A stretch of 64,000 nt of DNA. It comes from Bermanella sp. WJH001. Its GTDB lineage: Bacteria; Pseudomonadota; Gammaproteobacteria; Pseudomonadales; Oceanobacteraceae. Location: the NCBI RefSeq assembly GCF_030070105.1, contig NZ_JASJOO010000006.1:248001-312000 (forward strand), written 5' to 3'. Below the pieces are notes generated by a model. That model was not told the origin of the DNA and did no database searches. It worked only from the letters and a program-made list of their open reading frames with translations. Each line of letters begins with the position of its first letter. Positions within the stretch are counted from its first letter, which is position 1. Both the position numbers and the translations under genes were made by a program. Shown in pieces: positions 37,755 through 45,432 of the stretch.

Positions 37755-38582
37755 TTAAGAGAGCAAACCAGAGATATCATCATCTATATCGATGGCCTCG
37801 GCCATGTCCATATCTGGTGAAAGACCCACACGGTCAAATGCCTGAATAGTGCTCCAATCAAGTTTGGCGTATGGGTGCTCACTATTGGCATGGGTTTGTA
37901 AGACGGCCACGGTCACTAAATCTGCGTAATCCACTTTTGAAATTTCGCGGTCGAATTTCAAATACTGTCCCGGCACATTTAATAACTCTTTAGGGAAACG
38001 CCAGGCTTTTAGAATATGACTGCCAATTAACGGGTGTAATTTCTCTATAAGTTTATCTAACGCAAAGCCATCGTTTAACAGCGCATTGTTGTCTTCGGCA
38101 TAGGTGAGAATCGGTAGCGCGCCGATTTTATGGATTAATCCGGCTAACATGGCTTGATCAGGGTGAAGCTTGGTGTAATGGCTCGCCAGCACATGACAAA
38201 TAGATGCCACCTCTGAGCTTTGTTGCCAAATACTGCGCATGCGTCGATCAACCACATCACTGGTGGCTTGGAAGAGCTGTTCCATCGCTAAACCCATGGC
38301 CAAATTGGATGTGAAGTTGATGCCTAACCGATTCACCGCGGTCACTAAATCGGTGACCTCAGAGGGGGTACGAACAAGGGGGCTGTTTGCCACCTTAATG
38401 ACTCTGGCTGCAAGAGCGGCATCTTGGCTGATGATCTGGGCTAATTGAGGAATGCTGGATTCAATGTCTTCTGCGACATCCCGTACTCGTAAGCACACCT
38501 CAGGCAAGCTGGGTAAGACGAGTGTGTCTTGTTTGATTTGATCAATCAGTTCAGTAGCAATGGTTTCTAATATGCTGGCCAT
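37755..38582 (-). CDS. HDOD-domain signalling protein
   Basis: A 275-residue protein whose body (LPSLPEVCLRVRDVAED, ISQDAALAARVIKVANSP, AVNRLGINFTSNLAMGLAM, MLAGLIHKIGALPIL) is an HDOD domain, a metal-free relative of HD phosphohydrolases used in signalling and regulation. The C terminus is acidic. It lies 45 bases after ygfZ on the same strand, so the pair may be co-transcribed. The signal and target are unknown. Confidence 0.9.
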   Translation of the reverse strand: MASILETIATELIDQIKQDTLVLPSLPEVCLRVRDVAEDIESSIPQLAQIISQDAALAARVIKVANSPLVRTPSEVTDLVTAVNRLGINFTSNLAMGLAMEQLFQATSDVVDRRMRSIWQQSSEVASICHVLASHYTKLHPDQAMLAGLIHKIGALPILTYAEDNNALLNDGFALDKLIEKLHPLIGSHILKAWRFPKELLNVPGQYLKFDREISKVDYADLVTVAVLQTHANSEHPYAKLDWSTIQAFDRVGLSPDMDMAEAIDIDDDISGLLS

Positions 38583-38627
38583 GGGCTGTCCTTGTTTGGG
38601 ATGGCTGGCCAGCTATTTAGGAAACCC

Positions 38628-39623
38628 TTATTCTGGCTGCTCAATCACGACATCATAAGGTAAGGATAGCAGCTCCTTGGCAATTGCTTGGTTTGGGCCA
38701 GCAAAAATAGCACCCTCAGCTAAATGAGGTAATGCTTTGTCCTCAAGCACCACCAGTGCTTGTTGTTGAGCGTTTACACGCACACTTTCAATCACAGTGC
38801 CAACCGAGTTAGTTTGCCCAGATACAAATACATCATCACCGCTATTGATGGCCACTTGGGCATCAAATCCAATGCGGTACATGTGACGTTTTAGTTTGCC
38901 AAGGTATTGCATACGGGCAACGATTTCTTGTCCGGTATAACAGCCTTTATTAAAACTAATGCCACCATTTTGAGTGAGGTTAATCATTTGCGGGATTAAT
39001 GCCTCTTGAGTGCCTGCGCTCACATGGCCAATACCATGGCGAATACGGTTCTCATTCCATAGGGTGTTTGTAGATAGTGTGCACTTACTTAAAAGGGCGG
39101 TGAGAGTGGCCTTAGCCTGCTCGGGTGCGAGCCATAACTGAAAACCAGCACCATGGGGTAATTTAACCAAGGTATGGCCATGTTCATTGACTTGAGCAAA
39201 CTCTTCGCTGGGCACTTGAGAAAATACGCTGGCCAGCGCTTCATAGGCTTGGGGCCCTTGAATTCCCGCCATTAGTGTTTCACTCACTTGCATCTTTGTT
39301 TTAAAAAACACCATGTACTTCTTCAAGTGAGTGAGCAACGCATCAGCAATAGAGCGATCTAAGCTCAGCAAGTAGTGGGCTTCTTGCTGCTGCAATAATG
39401 TAAAGCTGGCGACCATACGGCCCTTGGCGTTGCAGCAAGATCCTAGTCGAAACTGACTAGGGGAAATGTCGTTAAGGTTACAGGTGAACTGGCCTTGCAT
39501 GAATTTCTTACTATCAGGGCCTGCAACTGAGATGACTTGCTGGTCTTCGATTGGATAAAGGGCACAATCAAAAGAGGGGCTTTGCTCAGTGGTTGATACT
39601 AATTGAGACCAAATGTCAGCCAT
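38628..39623 (-). CDS. ygfZ: Folate-binding iron-sulfur/tRNA-modification protein YgfZ
   Basis: YgfZ helps assembly or repair of certain iron-sulfur enzymes, including tRNA-modifying MiaB, using tetrahydrofolate. The 331-residue protein has the hallmark KGCYTGQEIVAR (residues 226-237, essential Cys228) followed by MQYLGKLKRHMYRI. The N-terminal GcvT-like fold is present. It is divergent from sdhE-ygfX, exactly as in Escherichia coli, with a 186-base shared promoter gap. Confidence 0.95.
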   Translation of the reverse strand: MADIWSQLVSTTEQSPSFDCALYPIEDQQVISVAGPDSKKFMQGQFTCNLNDISPSQFRLGSCCNAKGRMVASFTLLQQQEAHYLLSLDRSIADALLTHLKKYMVFFKTKMQVSETLMAGIQGPQAYEALASVFSQVPSEEFAQVNEHGHTLVKLPHGAGFQLWLAPEQAKATLTALLSKCTLSTNTLWNENRIRHGIGHVSAGTQEALIPQMINLTQNGGISFNKGCYTGQEIVARMQYLGKLKRHMYRIGFDAQVAINSGDDVFVSGQTNSVGTVIESVRVNAQQQALVVLEDKALPHLAEGAIFAGPNQAIAKELLSLPYDVVIEQPE

Positions 39624-39809
39624 GGAAAACTCCTAATAAATAACCCGACTATTTTACTCGGGATTAACCCTATTGGTAAATCCCCCAATGCTGAAACCTT
39701 TTATTCCATAAAACAGCGTCAATTGCGCCATTGGCTTTCCCAATTCTCAGACGCCAATGGTATACTTCGCCGCAAATTACCCTACCCAGTTAGTATGTAA
39801 GAGGTGCCT

Positions 39810-40094
39810 GTGTCAGAAGATCGCTCACAAATGACCGCCGAGCAATTGGCCACAGAAAAGAAACGTCTATGGTGGCACAGCCGTCGTGGCATGTTAGAGC
39901 TAGACGTATTATTGCTGCCGTTTCTAGAAGAAGCCTATAGCGATTTAAGCGAAGAAAACAAAGCCAAGTATCGCAAATTGCTGGATTGCGAAGACCCAGA
40001 TCTATTTAAGTGGTTTATGCAAAACGGTCGCCCAGAAGATCAAGACCATGCCGATATCGTTGATATCATTCTGAAACGTGTACAACCCAGTTAA
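39810..40094 (+). CDS. sdhE: FAD assembly factor SdhE
   Basis: SdhE helps attach FAD to the flavoprotein subunits of succinate dehydrogenase and fumarate reductase. The small helical protein has the key motif RRGMLELD (RGxxE) and DPDLFKWFM. Two GTG starts are in frame, at 39804 and 39810. The first falls inside the ribosome site AAGAGG (39799-39804), so I use 39810, five bases after it (94 residues). The next gene overlaps its end by 17 bases. The old name CptB came from a proposed toxin-antitoxin role that SdhE function has replaced. Confidence 0.94.
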   Translation: MSEDRSQMTAEQLATEKKRLWWHSRRGMLELDVLLLPFLEEAYSDLSEENKAKYRKLLDCEDPDLFKWFMQNGRPEDQDHADIVDIILKRVQPS

Positions 40095-40536
40095 CCTAAA
40101 CGTTAACCCATCACCTTTATTGGTGCGTGGCCAATATTGCCTTCATGGGGCGTTAATATTGGCCTATGTTTGGGTGTTCACTGTGTACGCTCACATAAGT
40201 GTCATCTTGTGTTTGTTACCCATTATGGCAATTCAAGCTCGATACCTTAAAAAGCTTTATGATCATGACTTTGTGTTTAGCCGTTCGCGCCAGTGGCAAT
40301 TTTATAATGGCAAGGCTCGATTAAGGTTTACAGGTGAGTGGTTAAACGTCGATGTGCGTGCTCACCAAGTGTGGCCTATGTGTGTGATTGTGCAGTATCG
40401 TGAGCAAGCAACTCGCCCATTACAAAAGAGCGTGCCTTGGCACTGGGACATCCTCATGAAAGATGCCTGTGACAGCGAGCATCATCGTCAACTGGTGGCA
40501 TTAATGCGCAGCGAATATAAAGTGAAAGAGGCCTAA
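40078..40536 (+). CDS. ygfX: YgfX/CptA family membrane protein
   Basis: A 152-residue protein with two membrane helices (about residues 22-52), followed by a soluble domain with RQWQFYNGKARLRFTGEWLN and a late Trp-rich stretch. YgfX (CptA) is the usual partner of sdhE; it has been described as an inhibitor of cell division and cytoskeletal polymerisation, but its role is disputed. The GTG at 40078 overlaps sdhE by 17 bases, as is common for this pair. Sequence conservation in the family is low, so context carries much of the weight. Confidence 0.8.
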   Translation: MYNPVNLNVNPSPLLVRGQYCLHGALILAYVWVFTVYAHISVILCLLPIMAIQARYLKKLYDHDFVFSRSRQWQFYNGKARLRFTGEWLNVDVRAHQVWPMCVIVQYREQATRPLQKSVPWHWDILMKDACDSEHHRQLVALMRSEYKVKEA

Positions 40537-40537
40537 T

Positions 40538-41203
40538 ATGGAAGCCCAGTTTTGGCTGAATAAATGGCAAAAAAATGAAATAGGATTTCATTTACCCAAG
40601 CCTCATCCGTGGTTGGTGACGTTATGGCCACAGCTTTGTAATCAGCAAGATAACTTACATGTTTTTTTACCCCTGTGCGGTAAGACCTTAGACATCGACT
40701 TTTTTTTACAACATGGTCATCGAGTGACGGCCAATGAGTTAAGTGATGACGCGGTAAAGGCGGTATTTGAACGTCTTGGGTTACAGCCAAATGTGACGCA
40801 ATGGGAAGGTGGCCTGTGTTACCAAAGCCAAAATTTGACGATTTATGCGGGTGATTTTTTTAAATTAACGGCAATGCACTTATCCCAGATTCAATGGGTT
40901 TATGACCGTGCCGCTTTGATTGCATTGCCTAAAGATATGAGAGCGATATACGCTCAACACATCATGCAGCTTTGTCCAGATGCACAGCAATGCGTAATTA
41001 CATTAGATTACCAACAATCCTTAATGCAAGGGCCACCATTTGCATTAAGTGATGACGAAATAAAACAGCATTATCAAGCGACTTACGCGATACGTGAGCT
41101 TAAGAGCGCTAATATTATTGAACATGAACCACGCTTTGCCCAAAACGGATTACCTGAATTATTTCAACGGGTCTATCAGTTAACGCCAAAGCCAAATGCT
41201 TAA
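40538..41203 (+). CDS. tpm: Thiopurine S-methyltransferase
   Basis: A 221-residue SAM-dependent methyltransferase of the TPMT family. The signs are FWLNKWQKNEIGFH at the N terminus, the SAM-site segment FLPLCGKTLDIDFFLQHGH, and WVYDRAALIALP. Bacterial TPMTs methylate thiols and can detoxify selenium and tellurium compounds. It follows ygfX after one base and ends 16 bases before the cvfB start, so it is part of one transcript with sdhE. Its natural substrate in this organism is unknown. Confidence 0.92.
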   Translation: MEAQFWLNKWQKNEIGFHLPKPHPWLVTLWPQLCNQQDNLHVFLPLCGKTLDIDFFLQHGHRVTANELSDDAVKAVFERLGLQPNVTQWEGGLCYQSQNLTIYAGDFFKLTAMHLSQIQWVYDRAALIALPKDMRAIYAQHIMQLCPDAQQCVITLDYQQSLMQGPPFALSDDEIKQHYQATYAIRELKSANIIEHEPRFAQNGLPELFQRVYQLTPKPNA

Positions 41204-41219
41204 CAACAGAGAGAGCGTT

Positions 41220-42059
41220 ATGCTAGAAATTGGCCGTTTTAATGAATTGACCGTTTTGCGTCAGCTTCCTCGTGGTTTGCAACTTGACGGTGGCGAGCAC
41301 GGTGAAATTTTATTGCCAAAACAATACACCACCCCAGAGATGAAAATTGGCGATAGCGTAAAAGTATTTATCTATCGTGATAGTGAAGACCGTTTAATTG
41401 CCACCACACAAACCCCACTGGCCATGGTTGGTGACTTTGCCTATTTGAATGTGGTTGATGAAAGCCCTGTAGGGGCGTTTTTAGATATGGGGTTACAGCG
41501 TGATATTTTAGTGCCGTTTTCTGAGCAAAATAATCGCTTAGAAAAAGGCCGCAAAGTACTGGTTAGAATTTATCTTGATGATTCGGATCGCTTAACGGCA
41601 TCCACCAAGCTGGACACATTTTTATACGACACAGATGAAACCAACGCCTATAAAACCGGCGAAGAAGTTAACATTGTTGTTGGCCCAAAAACCGATCTGG
41701 GTATTAAAGTGATTGTTGATGGCACTTATTGGGGTTTGATTTATCACTCTGATGTGTTTCAACCGCTAAACCGCGGTGATCAATTAACGGGTTACATTAA
41801 GCGTGTACGCGAAGATCAAAAAATTGAGATTGTGCTGCAAAAGCCAGGTTTTGCCCGTGTAGAAGGGCTGGCGGGTGATGTGCTTGAACAGTTAACCCAA
41901 GAAGGTGGCTTCATTGCGTTAAGTGATAAAAGTGCACCTGATGACATTAAGAAAAAATTTCATTGCAGTAAAAATAGCTATAAACAAGCCATTGGTACCT
42001 TGTATAAACAACGTTTGATTCGTATTGAAAAAGACGGAATTTATTTAGAAACTAAATAA
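41220..42059 (+). CDS. cvfB: S1-like RNA-binding protein, CvfB family
   Basis: A 279-residue protein with an N-terminal S1-like domain (IGRFNELTVLRQLPRGLQL), two further S1-like OB folds (VVDESPVGAFLDMGLQRDIL, GTYWGLIYHSDVF), and a C-terminal winged helix (KKKFHCSKNSYKQAIGTLYK). CvfB proteins bind RNA and affect virulence gene expression in staphylococci; the role in gammaproteobacteria is not established. The frame opens at 41196, but the ATG at 41220 follows AGAGAG and gives the family N terminus. Confidence 0.88.
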   Translation: MLEIGRFNELTVLRQLPRGLQLDGGEHGEILLPKQYTTPEMKIGDSVKVFIYRDSEDRLIATTQTPLAMVGDFAYLNVVDESPVGAFLDMGLQRDILVPFSEQNNRLEKGRKVLVRIYLDDSDRLTASTKLDTFLYDTDETNAYKTGEEVNIVVGPKTDLGIKVIVDGTYWGLIYHSDVFQPLNRGDQLTGYIKRVREDQKIEIVLQKPGFARVEGLAGDVLEQLTQEGGFIALSDKSAPDDIKKKFHCSKNSYKQAIGTLYKQRLIRIEKDGIYLETK

Positions 42060-42075
42060 TTCTATTCTTTTATCA

Positions 42076-42117
42076 GTCACAAAAAAGGGAGATCAATTGA
42101 TCTCCCTTTTTTGTGAC
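42076..42117. terminator. Strong bidirectional terminator between cvfB and the fibro-slime gene
   Basis: Positions 42076-42096 and 42097-42117 are perfect inverted copies, a 42-base palindrome centred on AATT. It has a GGGAGATC core, A6 on the left and T6 on the right, so it can end both the plus-strand cvfB transcript and the facing minus-strand transcript. The outer GTCAC/GTGAC pairs extend the stem beyond the A/T runs. Confidence 0.92.
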
Positions 42118-42130
42118 TTTTTTATATTGA

Positions 42131-42859
42131 TTATAAACACTGCAATTCAAAGGTTGTCTGAAACTTAAAATTTGATTCTGTTAAGTGACGTTCTGCAAAA
42201 AACAAATCAAAAGAATAAGTATTGCCAGGTTCAATGCCTAACTCAGCGGCAATGTCGTCTAAATACACAATGGATTCTTCAACGCCGTGTACACCACCTA
42301 AGTCGATAGCCAACTTACCATTGATGAAAATCCATAAATCGTCATCACCTCGAAAACTAAATGTACCGCCTTCCACATAAAAGAACTTAAGGTGGGTTTC
42401 TAATGTGAAGTGGTAGTTATGGCTGTTGCCTTGATTGCCAAAACCTTCATGATCAATTGGAAAAAATGAAGAGTCGCTGTATTCCCAAAAGCCAGGAGAG
42501 ATTTCGCGCATTTCTAGTTGTTTGTTTAAGGCAATGTTTTCACCGGGTACATTACGATACCACTTGTTAAAGGCTTCTTTGCCGTTAGTGGTTAAGCTGT
42601 ATTGACCCTCTTTGGCATAAACGGGGCGGCCATCGGCTCCTAAGTCTCTTTCTACGATGCCACGCTCATAACCTGTGGTGCCCTCGAAATCAGGGTGGGC
42701 ATCGGTAAAGTCACGGATGGTTACAGGGATTTGGCGAACGCCATTGAATGGGTCTACGCACTGGCAAATAGTGTCGTAATCAGAAGGGGCATTCGCGCTC
42801 ACAAATTGAGCAACAAGTAATAAGCCAGATGCAAATACTGAAAAACATAACTTATTCAT
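42131..42859 (-). CDS. Exported fibro-slime (PA14-like) domain protein
   Basis: A 242-residue protein with a signal peptide (about residues 1-23, ending SANA). The rest reads as one fibro-slime domain: RQIPVTIRDFTDAHPDFEG, the core FSFRGDDDLWIFINGKLAID, LGGVHG, and FDLFFAERHLTESNFKFQT. This PA14-like fold occurs in secreted adhesins and slime proteins and probably binds carbohydrate. Two Cys near residues 32-34 and one at the end may pair. It is an extracellular or surface candidate. It lies next to two outer-membrane barrel genes on the same strand and the energised envelope operon opposite. Confidence 0.82.
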   Translation of the reverse strand: MNKLCFSVFASGLLLVAQFVSANAPSDYDTICQCVDPFNGVRQIPVTIRDFTDAHPDFEGTTGYERGIVERDLGADGRPVYAKEGQYSLTTNGKEAFNKWYRNVPGENIALNKQLEMREISPGFWEYSDSSFFPIDHEGFGNQGNSHNYHFTLETHLKFFYVEGGTFSFRGDDDLWIFINGKLAIDLGGVHGVEESIVYLDDIAAELGIEPGNTYSFDLFFAERHLTESNFKFQTTFELQCL

Positions 42860-42977
42860 GCTGACCTCGTGACTGGATAATGGCGTAATTTAACAATGAA
42901 GCTAGTGTAGTCATTGCCCCCCTTAAAAACTGGGATACACGTCCAGTTTTGCAGTCTTTCTTATACTTTTGTGTGAG

Positions 42978-42991
42978 TTTTGTAAGAAATT
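42978..42991 (-). promoter_or_regulatory. Shared 14-base upstream motif, copy 1
   Basis: On the minus strand this reads AATTTCTTACAAAA, 119 bases upstream of the fibro-slime ATG. The same 14 bases, in the same orientation relative to its gene, occur upstream of the envelope operon at 44652-44665. A related but inexact form (AATTTTCTTGTAAAA) occurs at about 53796-53810, upstream of the large lipoprotein gene. A binding site is an inference. A perfect 8-bp inverted repeat (42926-42933/42943-42950) lies between this motif and the gene. Confidence 0.4.
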
Positions 42992-43026
42992 GTGACGCCG
43001 CTCATGGTTTGTGACCGGTCAGCATC

Positions 43027-43680
43027 CTAGAAGAATGCGGTTAGGCCCACAGTGAACTCTAAATTGTTCACACGCTTAGTAATCGGCAGCACATTTGACT
43101 CAAAGGTGTGGTTACGAAAATCCATGTTCCAGGTTAGCCAATCACTTAAAATGATGCGGTATCCAGAACCATAGGTAATGGTGAAATGGTTATCGCCGCC
43201 AAAGTCGGTATTACCAATACCTGCCACGAGATAAAAAGCACTATTAAGTGTCAGGTTTTGGGTAATAAAGGTTTCCCCTGGGAATAAGTTATAACCCACA
43301 AGCAGGTTGTAATATTCATAATCGCGCTGTGATACTAAGTTGGCGGCACTGGTGATTTCGGCGGCAGAGGTGCCAGCTTCGGCCTGACCAAAGTTCGCTT
43401 GTAAAAAGAAATCTTCCGTTGCGTGAAAAGAAGCCTTTACACCTAATACCGATGGCGAGTCAAAATCCTCAATGCCAATGATGCCCACATAGGCACCTAA
43501 TTCAAAAAACTCCGTATCAATTTGCGCTTCGTATTGCTCGCGCTCTTGTTTGTCTGGCTCAACCACTAGTATGGGGTTGATTTGTACATTACCGCTGTCT
43601 TCAGGGTTATTTGCTTCATTGGCGTTTGCCAGTGAGCTTAATGCCAATGAAAGCAGAGTGAAGATTCGAAACATGGTCAT
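43027..43680 (-). CDS. Outer-membrane beta-barrel protein
   Basis: A 217-residue protein with a signal peptide (about residues 1-20) and an acidic, Gln-rich linker (to about residue 55). Alternating beta strands then end in LEFTVGLTAFF, with the C-terminal Phe typical of outer-membrane barrels. It resembles the outer membrane beta-barrel family found in Myxococcus and some gammaproteobacteria (the GltH/NfsG-like group, from memory). Its neighbours suggest it is the outer-membrane part of the envelope machine. It begins 38 bases after the SH3-barrel gene ends, so the two are probably one transcript. Confidence 0.78.
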   Translation of the reverse strand: MTMFRIFTLLSLALSSLANANEANNPEDSGNVQINPILVVEPDKQEREQYEAQIDTEFFELGAYVGIIGIEDFDSPSVLGVKASFHATEDFFLQANFGQAEAGTSAAEITSAANLVSQRDYEYYNLLVGYNLFPGETFITQNLTLNSAFYLVAGIGNTDFGGDNHFTITYGSGYRIILSDWLTWNMDFRNHTFESNVLPITKRVNNLEFTVGLTAFF

Positions 43681-43717
43681 AACTAATTTACCTAAATTCT
43701 ATTCAATACGTGTTTAA

Positions 43718-44500
43718 CTAAAAAAAGCTACTGAAACCCAAACGCCATGCGCTATTAGAGAGGGAATCGTTCTCACCAGTGAGGTACATTTTTCGGTATT
43801 CAGCGCGCACTACAAAGCTGTAGCCAATGTAATAGTTAATACCTAGCCCGGTGTATTCATATCGGCTGTTAAATGAATTGTTCGTGCCCACTTGCTGTTT
43901 GGATTTTTCTTTCCACTCTTGTCTGCCATAGCCTTTTGATATGAAGGGAGTGAAAGACCAGCTTTTAATGGGTTCGATCAGCAAACTTGCACCGTAGCTG
44001 GTGCCATCAATACGATTGCCAAAAATTTGCCCATATTCGGCTTCGACTCCTGCAAAACTTAATAAGCGGTAACCGGCCATAACGGTGGCGGTATCTGCAC
44101 TGCCTTGTTGTCCAAGGCTAAAACCCACACGCCCTTGTTGGGCTAAAAAGTCACCGTGTTGAATATTAGGTAGTGCGGCAGGCATGCCGGTTGGTGCCAG
44201 TGTGCGCGCTAAACCTTCTTGTTTGACCCAGCCTTGGCGGTTGCGGCGATCACTCACATAAAACCAGTTGGTGCGACGGCTGTGCACATAAACGGTTTCC
44301 CCTTGCTCCATCACATGAAAAATTGGATAACCCCGCCCAGGGCCGGTATGCAGCTCAAGATAGGTATCAATGACGGACAATTGCACGGCGCTTTCATTGC
44401 TTAATGTCGTGCCGGAAATGGAGCGCGAGGATGGTGTGGTATCAGCAAAGCTTAGCGGGCAAACCGCCAGAAAAAGAAGGTAAATACAACAACGAAACAT
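43718..44500 (-). CDS. SH3-domain outer-membrane beta-barrel protein
   Basis: A 260-residue protein with a signal peptide (MFRCCIYLLFLAVCPLSFA). An SH3-like domain at about residues 37-95 follows (YLELHTGPGRGYPIFHVMEQG, NWFYVSDRRNRQGWVKQ), typical of peptidoglycan- or cell-wall-binding modules. A beta-barrel of about 160 residues ends in SAWRLGFSSFF. I use the ATG at 44500, which gives the compact signal peptide; a GTG at 44521 is also in frame. A barrel carrying its own periplasmic SH3 domain could link the outer membrane to the cell wall. It is divergent from the envelope operon. Confidence 0.78.
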   Translation of the reverse strand: MFRCCIYLLFLAVCPLSFADTTPSSRSISGTTLSNESAVQLSVIDTYLELHTGPGRGYPIFHVMEQGETVYVHSRRTNWFYVSDRRNRQGWVKQEGLARTLAPTGMPAALPNIQHGDFLAQQGRVGFSLGQQGSADTATVMAGYRLLSFAGVEAEYGQIFGNRIDGTSYGASLLIEPIKSWSFTPFISKGYGRQEWKEKSKQQVGTNNSFNSRYEYTGLGINYYIGYSFVVRAEYRKMYLTGENDSLSNSAWRLGFSSFF

Positions 44501-44651
44501 AGGCACCCAAGTGATAGACACAAATAACAGCGTGAAAGAATGGCAAGCATTGTACGCATATCCATGGGAACATCCTGCATAGTGATCACTTACAGAGTGT
44601 GACGCCCATCACTTTTACAAAAAAACAATAGCGCTTACATAATAAATCTTG

Positions 44652-44665
44652 AATTTCTTACAAAA
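44652..44665 (+). promoter_or_regulatory. Shared 14-base upstream motif, copy 2, in the divergent gap
   Basis: AATTTCTTACAAAA, an exact copy of the motif upstream of the fibro-slime gene, lies 175 bases before the first gene of the envelope operon. It is in the gap of about 340 bases (44501-44839) between the divergent barrel genes and the operon, which must hold promoters for both. I see no gene in the gap and no convincing sigma-70 or sigma-54 consensus. Confidence 0.4.
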
Positions 44666-44839
44666 AGATTTGTAACAGCCTCTCAGAATTTGAACCCGTA
44701 CTGATTATTTCAAAACTAAACACCGGATAATGCCGGCCTATTTAGATTTTGCTGGTGTTGATTAAAAAAGCATCAATATGTGACATCAGCAGGATAATGC
44801 GCAAAGTTATTTAATCACACCTTGGGTGTAGGGCGTTTT

Positions 44840-45418
44840 ATGTATAGGTCAAAAATTAAGCAGTGGGCCTTCGTGGTATTGGCGTGTTTATCGTTGGGTG
44901 TGTTCGCGTCTGATCAATCGATTGATTTTGCCGCCCAAGCCAAAAAAGAAAGTGCAAAGCAAGCATTGGCCACGGTGACGCAGTTATCAAAAGAAATTCA
45001 GCAACTAAAAGCCAACGTGGTAGACCTTAATAAAGACCTGCGTTTAATGGAAGAAGAGCTACTGTTTCCATCCAGTACTCAGGCAAGTGTGTTTGTGTCG
45101 GTAGATAGTGGTGAATTTTTCACCTTAGAAAGCATTAAAATCAAGCTTGATGGCAACATCATTGCGAGCCACTTATACAGTGATAAGCAGCGTCAAGCCT
45201 TGGCCCGTGGAGGCATTCAGCGCCTACACATGACCAACCTAAATAACGGCCTGCATACATTATCTGCTTTTTTTACCGGCCTTGGACCAAACGGTCGTCC
45301 CTACAAGCGCGCCACGGAACTGCAATTTACCAAAGGCAAGGGTAGCCAATACATTGAGCTTGCCATTGTGGATGACTACGCCAAGCAAAAGCCAGTGTTT
45401 ACCATTAAGCAATGGTGA
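44840..45418 (+). CDS. Periplasmic coiled-coil protein, first gene of the envelope operon
   Basis: A 192-residue protein with a signal peptide (MYRSKIKQWAFVVLACLSLGVFA). A coiled coil at about residues 30-70 (ATVTQLSKEIQQLKANVVDL) is followed by a beta-rich domain (QASVFVSVDSGEFFTLESIK, HTLSAFFTGLGPNGRPY). I use the ATG at 44840, seven bases after AGGG; a TTG at 44822 is also in frame. Function is not known to me. Its place at the head of the operon, 14 bases before the TPR gene, suggests it is a periplasmic part of the same machine. Confidence 0.72.
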   Translation: MYRSKIKQWAFVVLACLSLGVFASDQSIDFAAQAKKESAKQALATVTQLSKEIQQLKANVVDLNKDLRLMEEELLFPSSTQASVFVSVDSGEFFTLESIKIKLDGNIIASHLYSDKQRQALARGGIQRLHMTNLNNGLHTLSAFFTGLGPNGRPYKRATELQFTKGKGSQYIELAIVDDYAKQKPVFTIKQW

Positions 45419-45432
45419 GCAGGAGAATGGTT

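Noticed and set aside
39804-39809. Upstream GTG start for sdhE
   Set aside because: It lies inside the only good ribosome site, so the GTG at 39810 is more likely.
39810-40536. sdhE-ygfX as a CptAB toxin-antitoxin pair
   Set aside because: SdhE is an established flavoprotein assembly factor and the pair is a housekeeping arrangement next to ygfZ.
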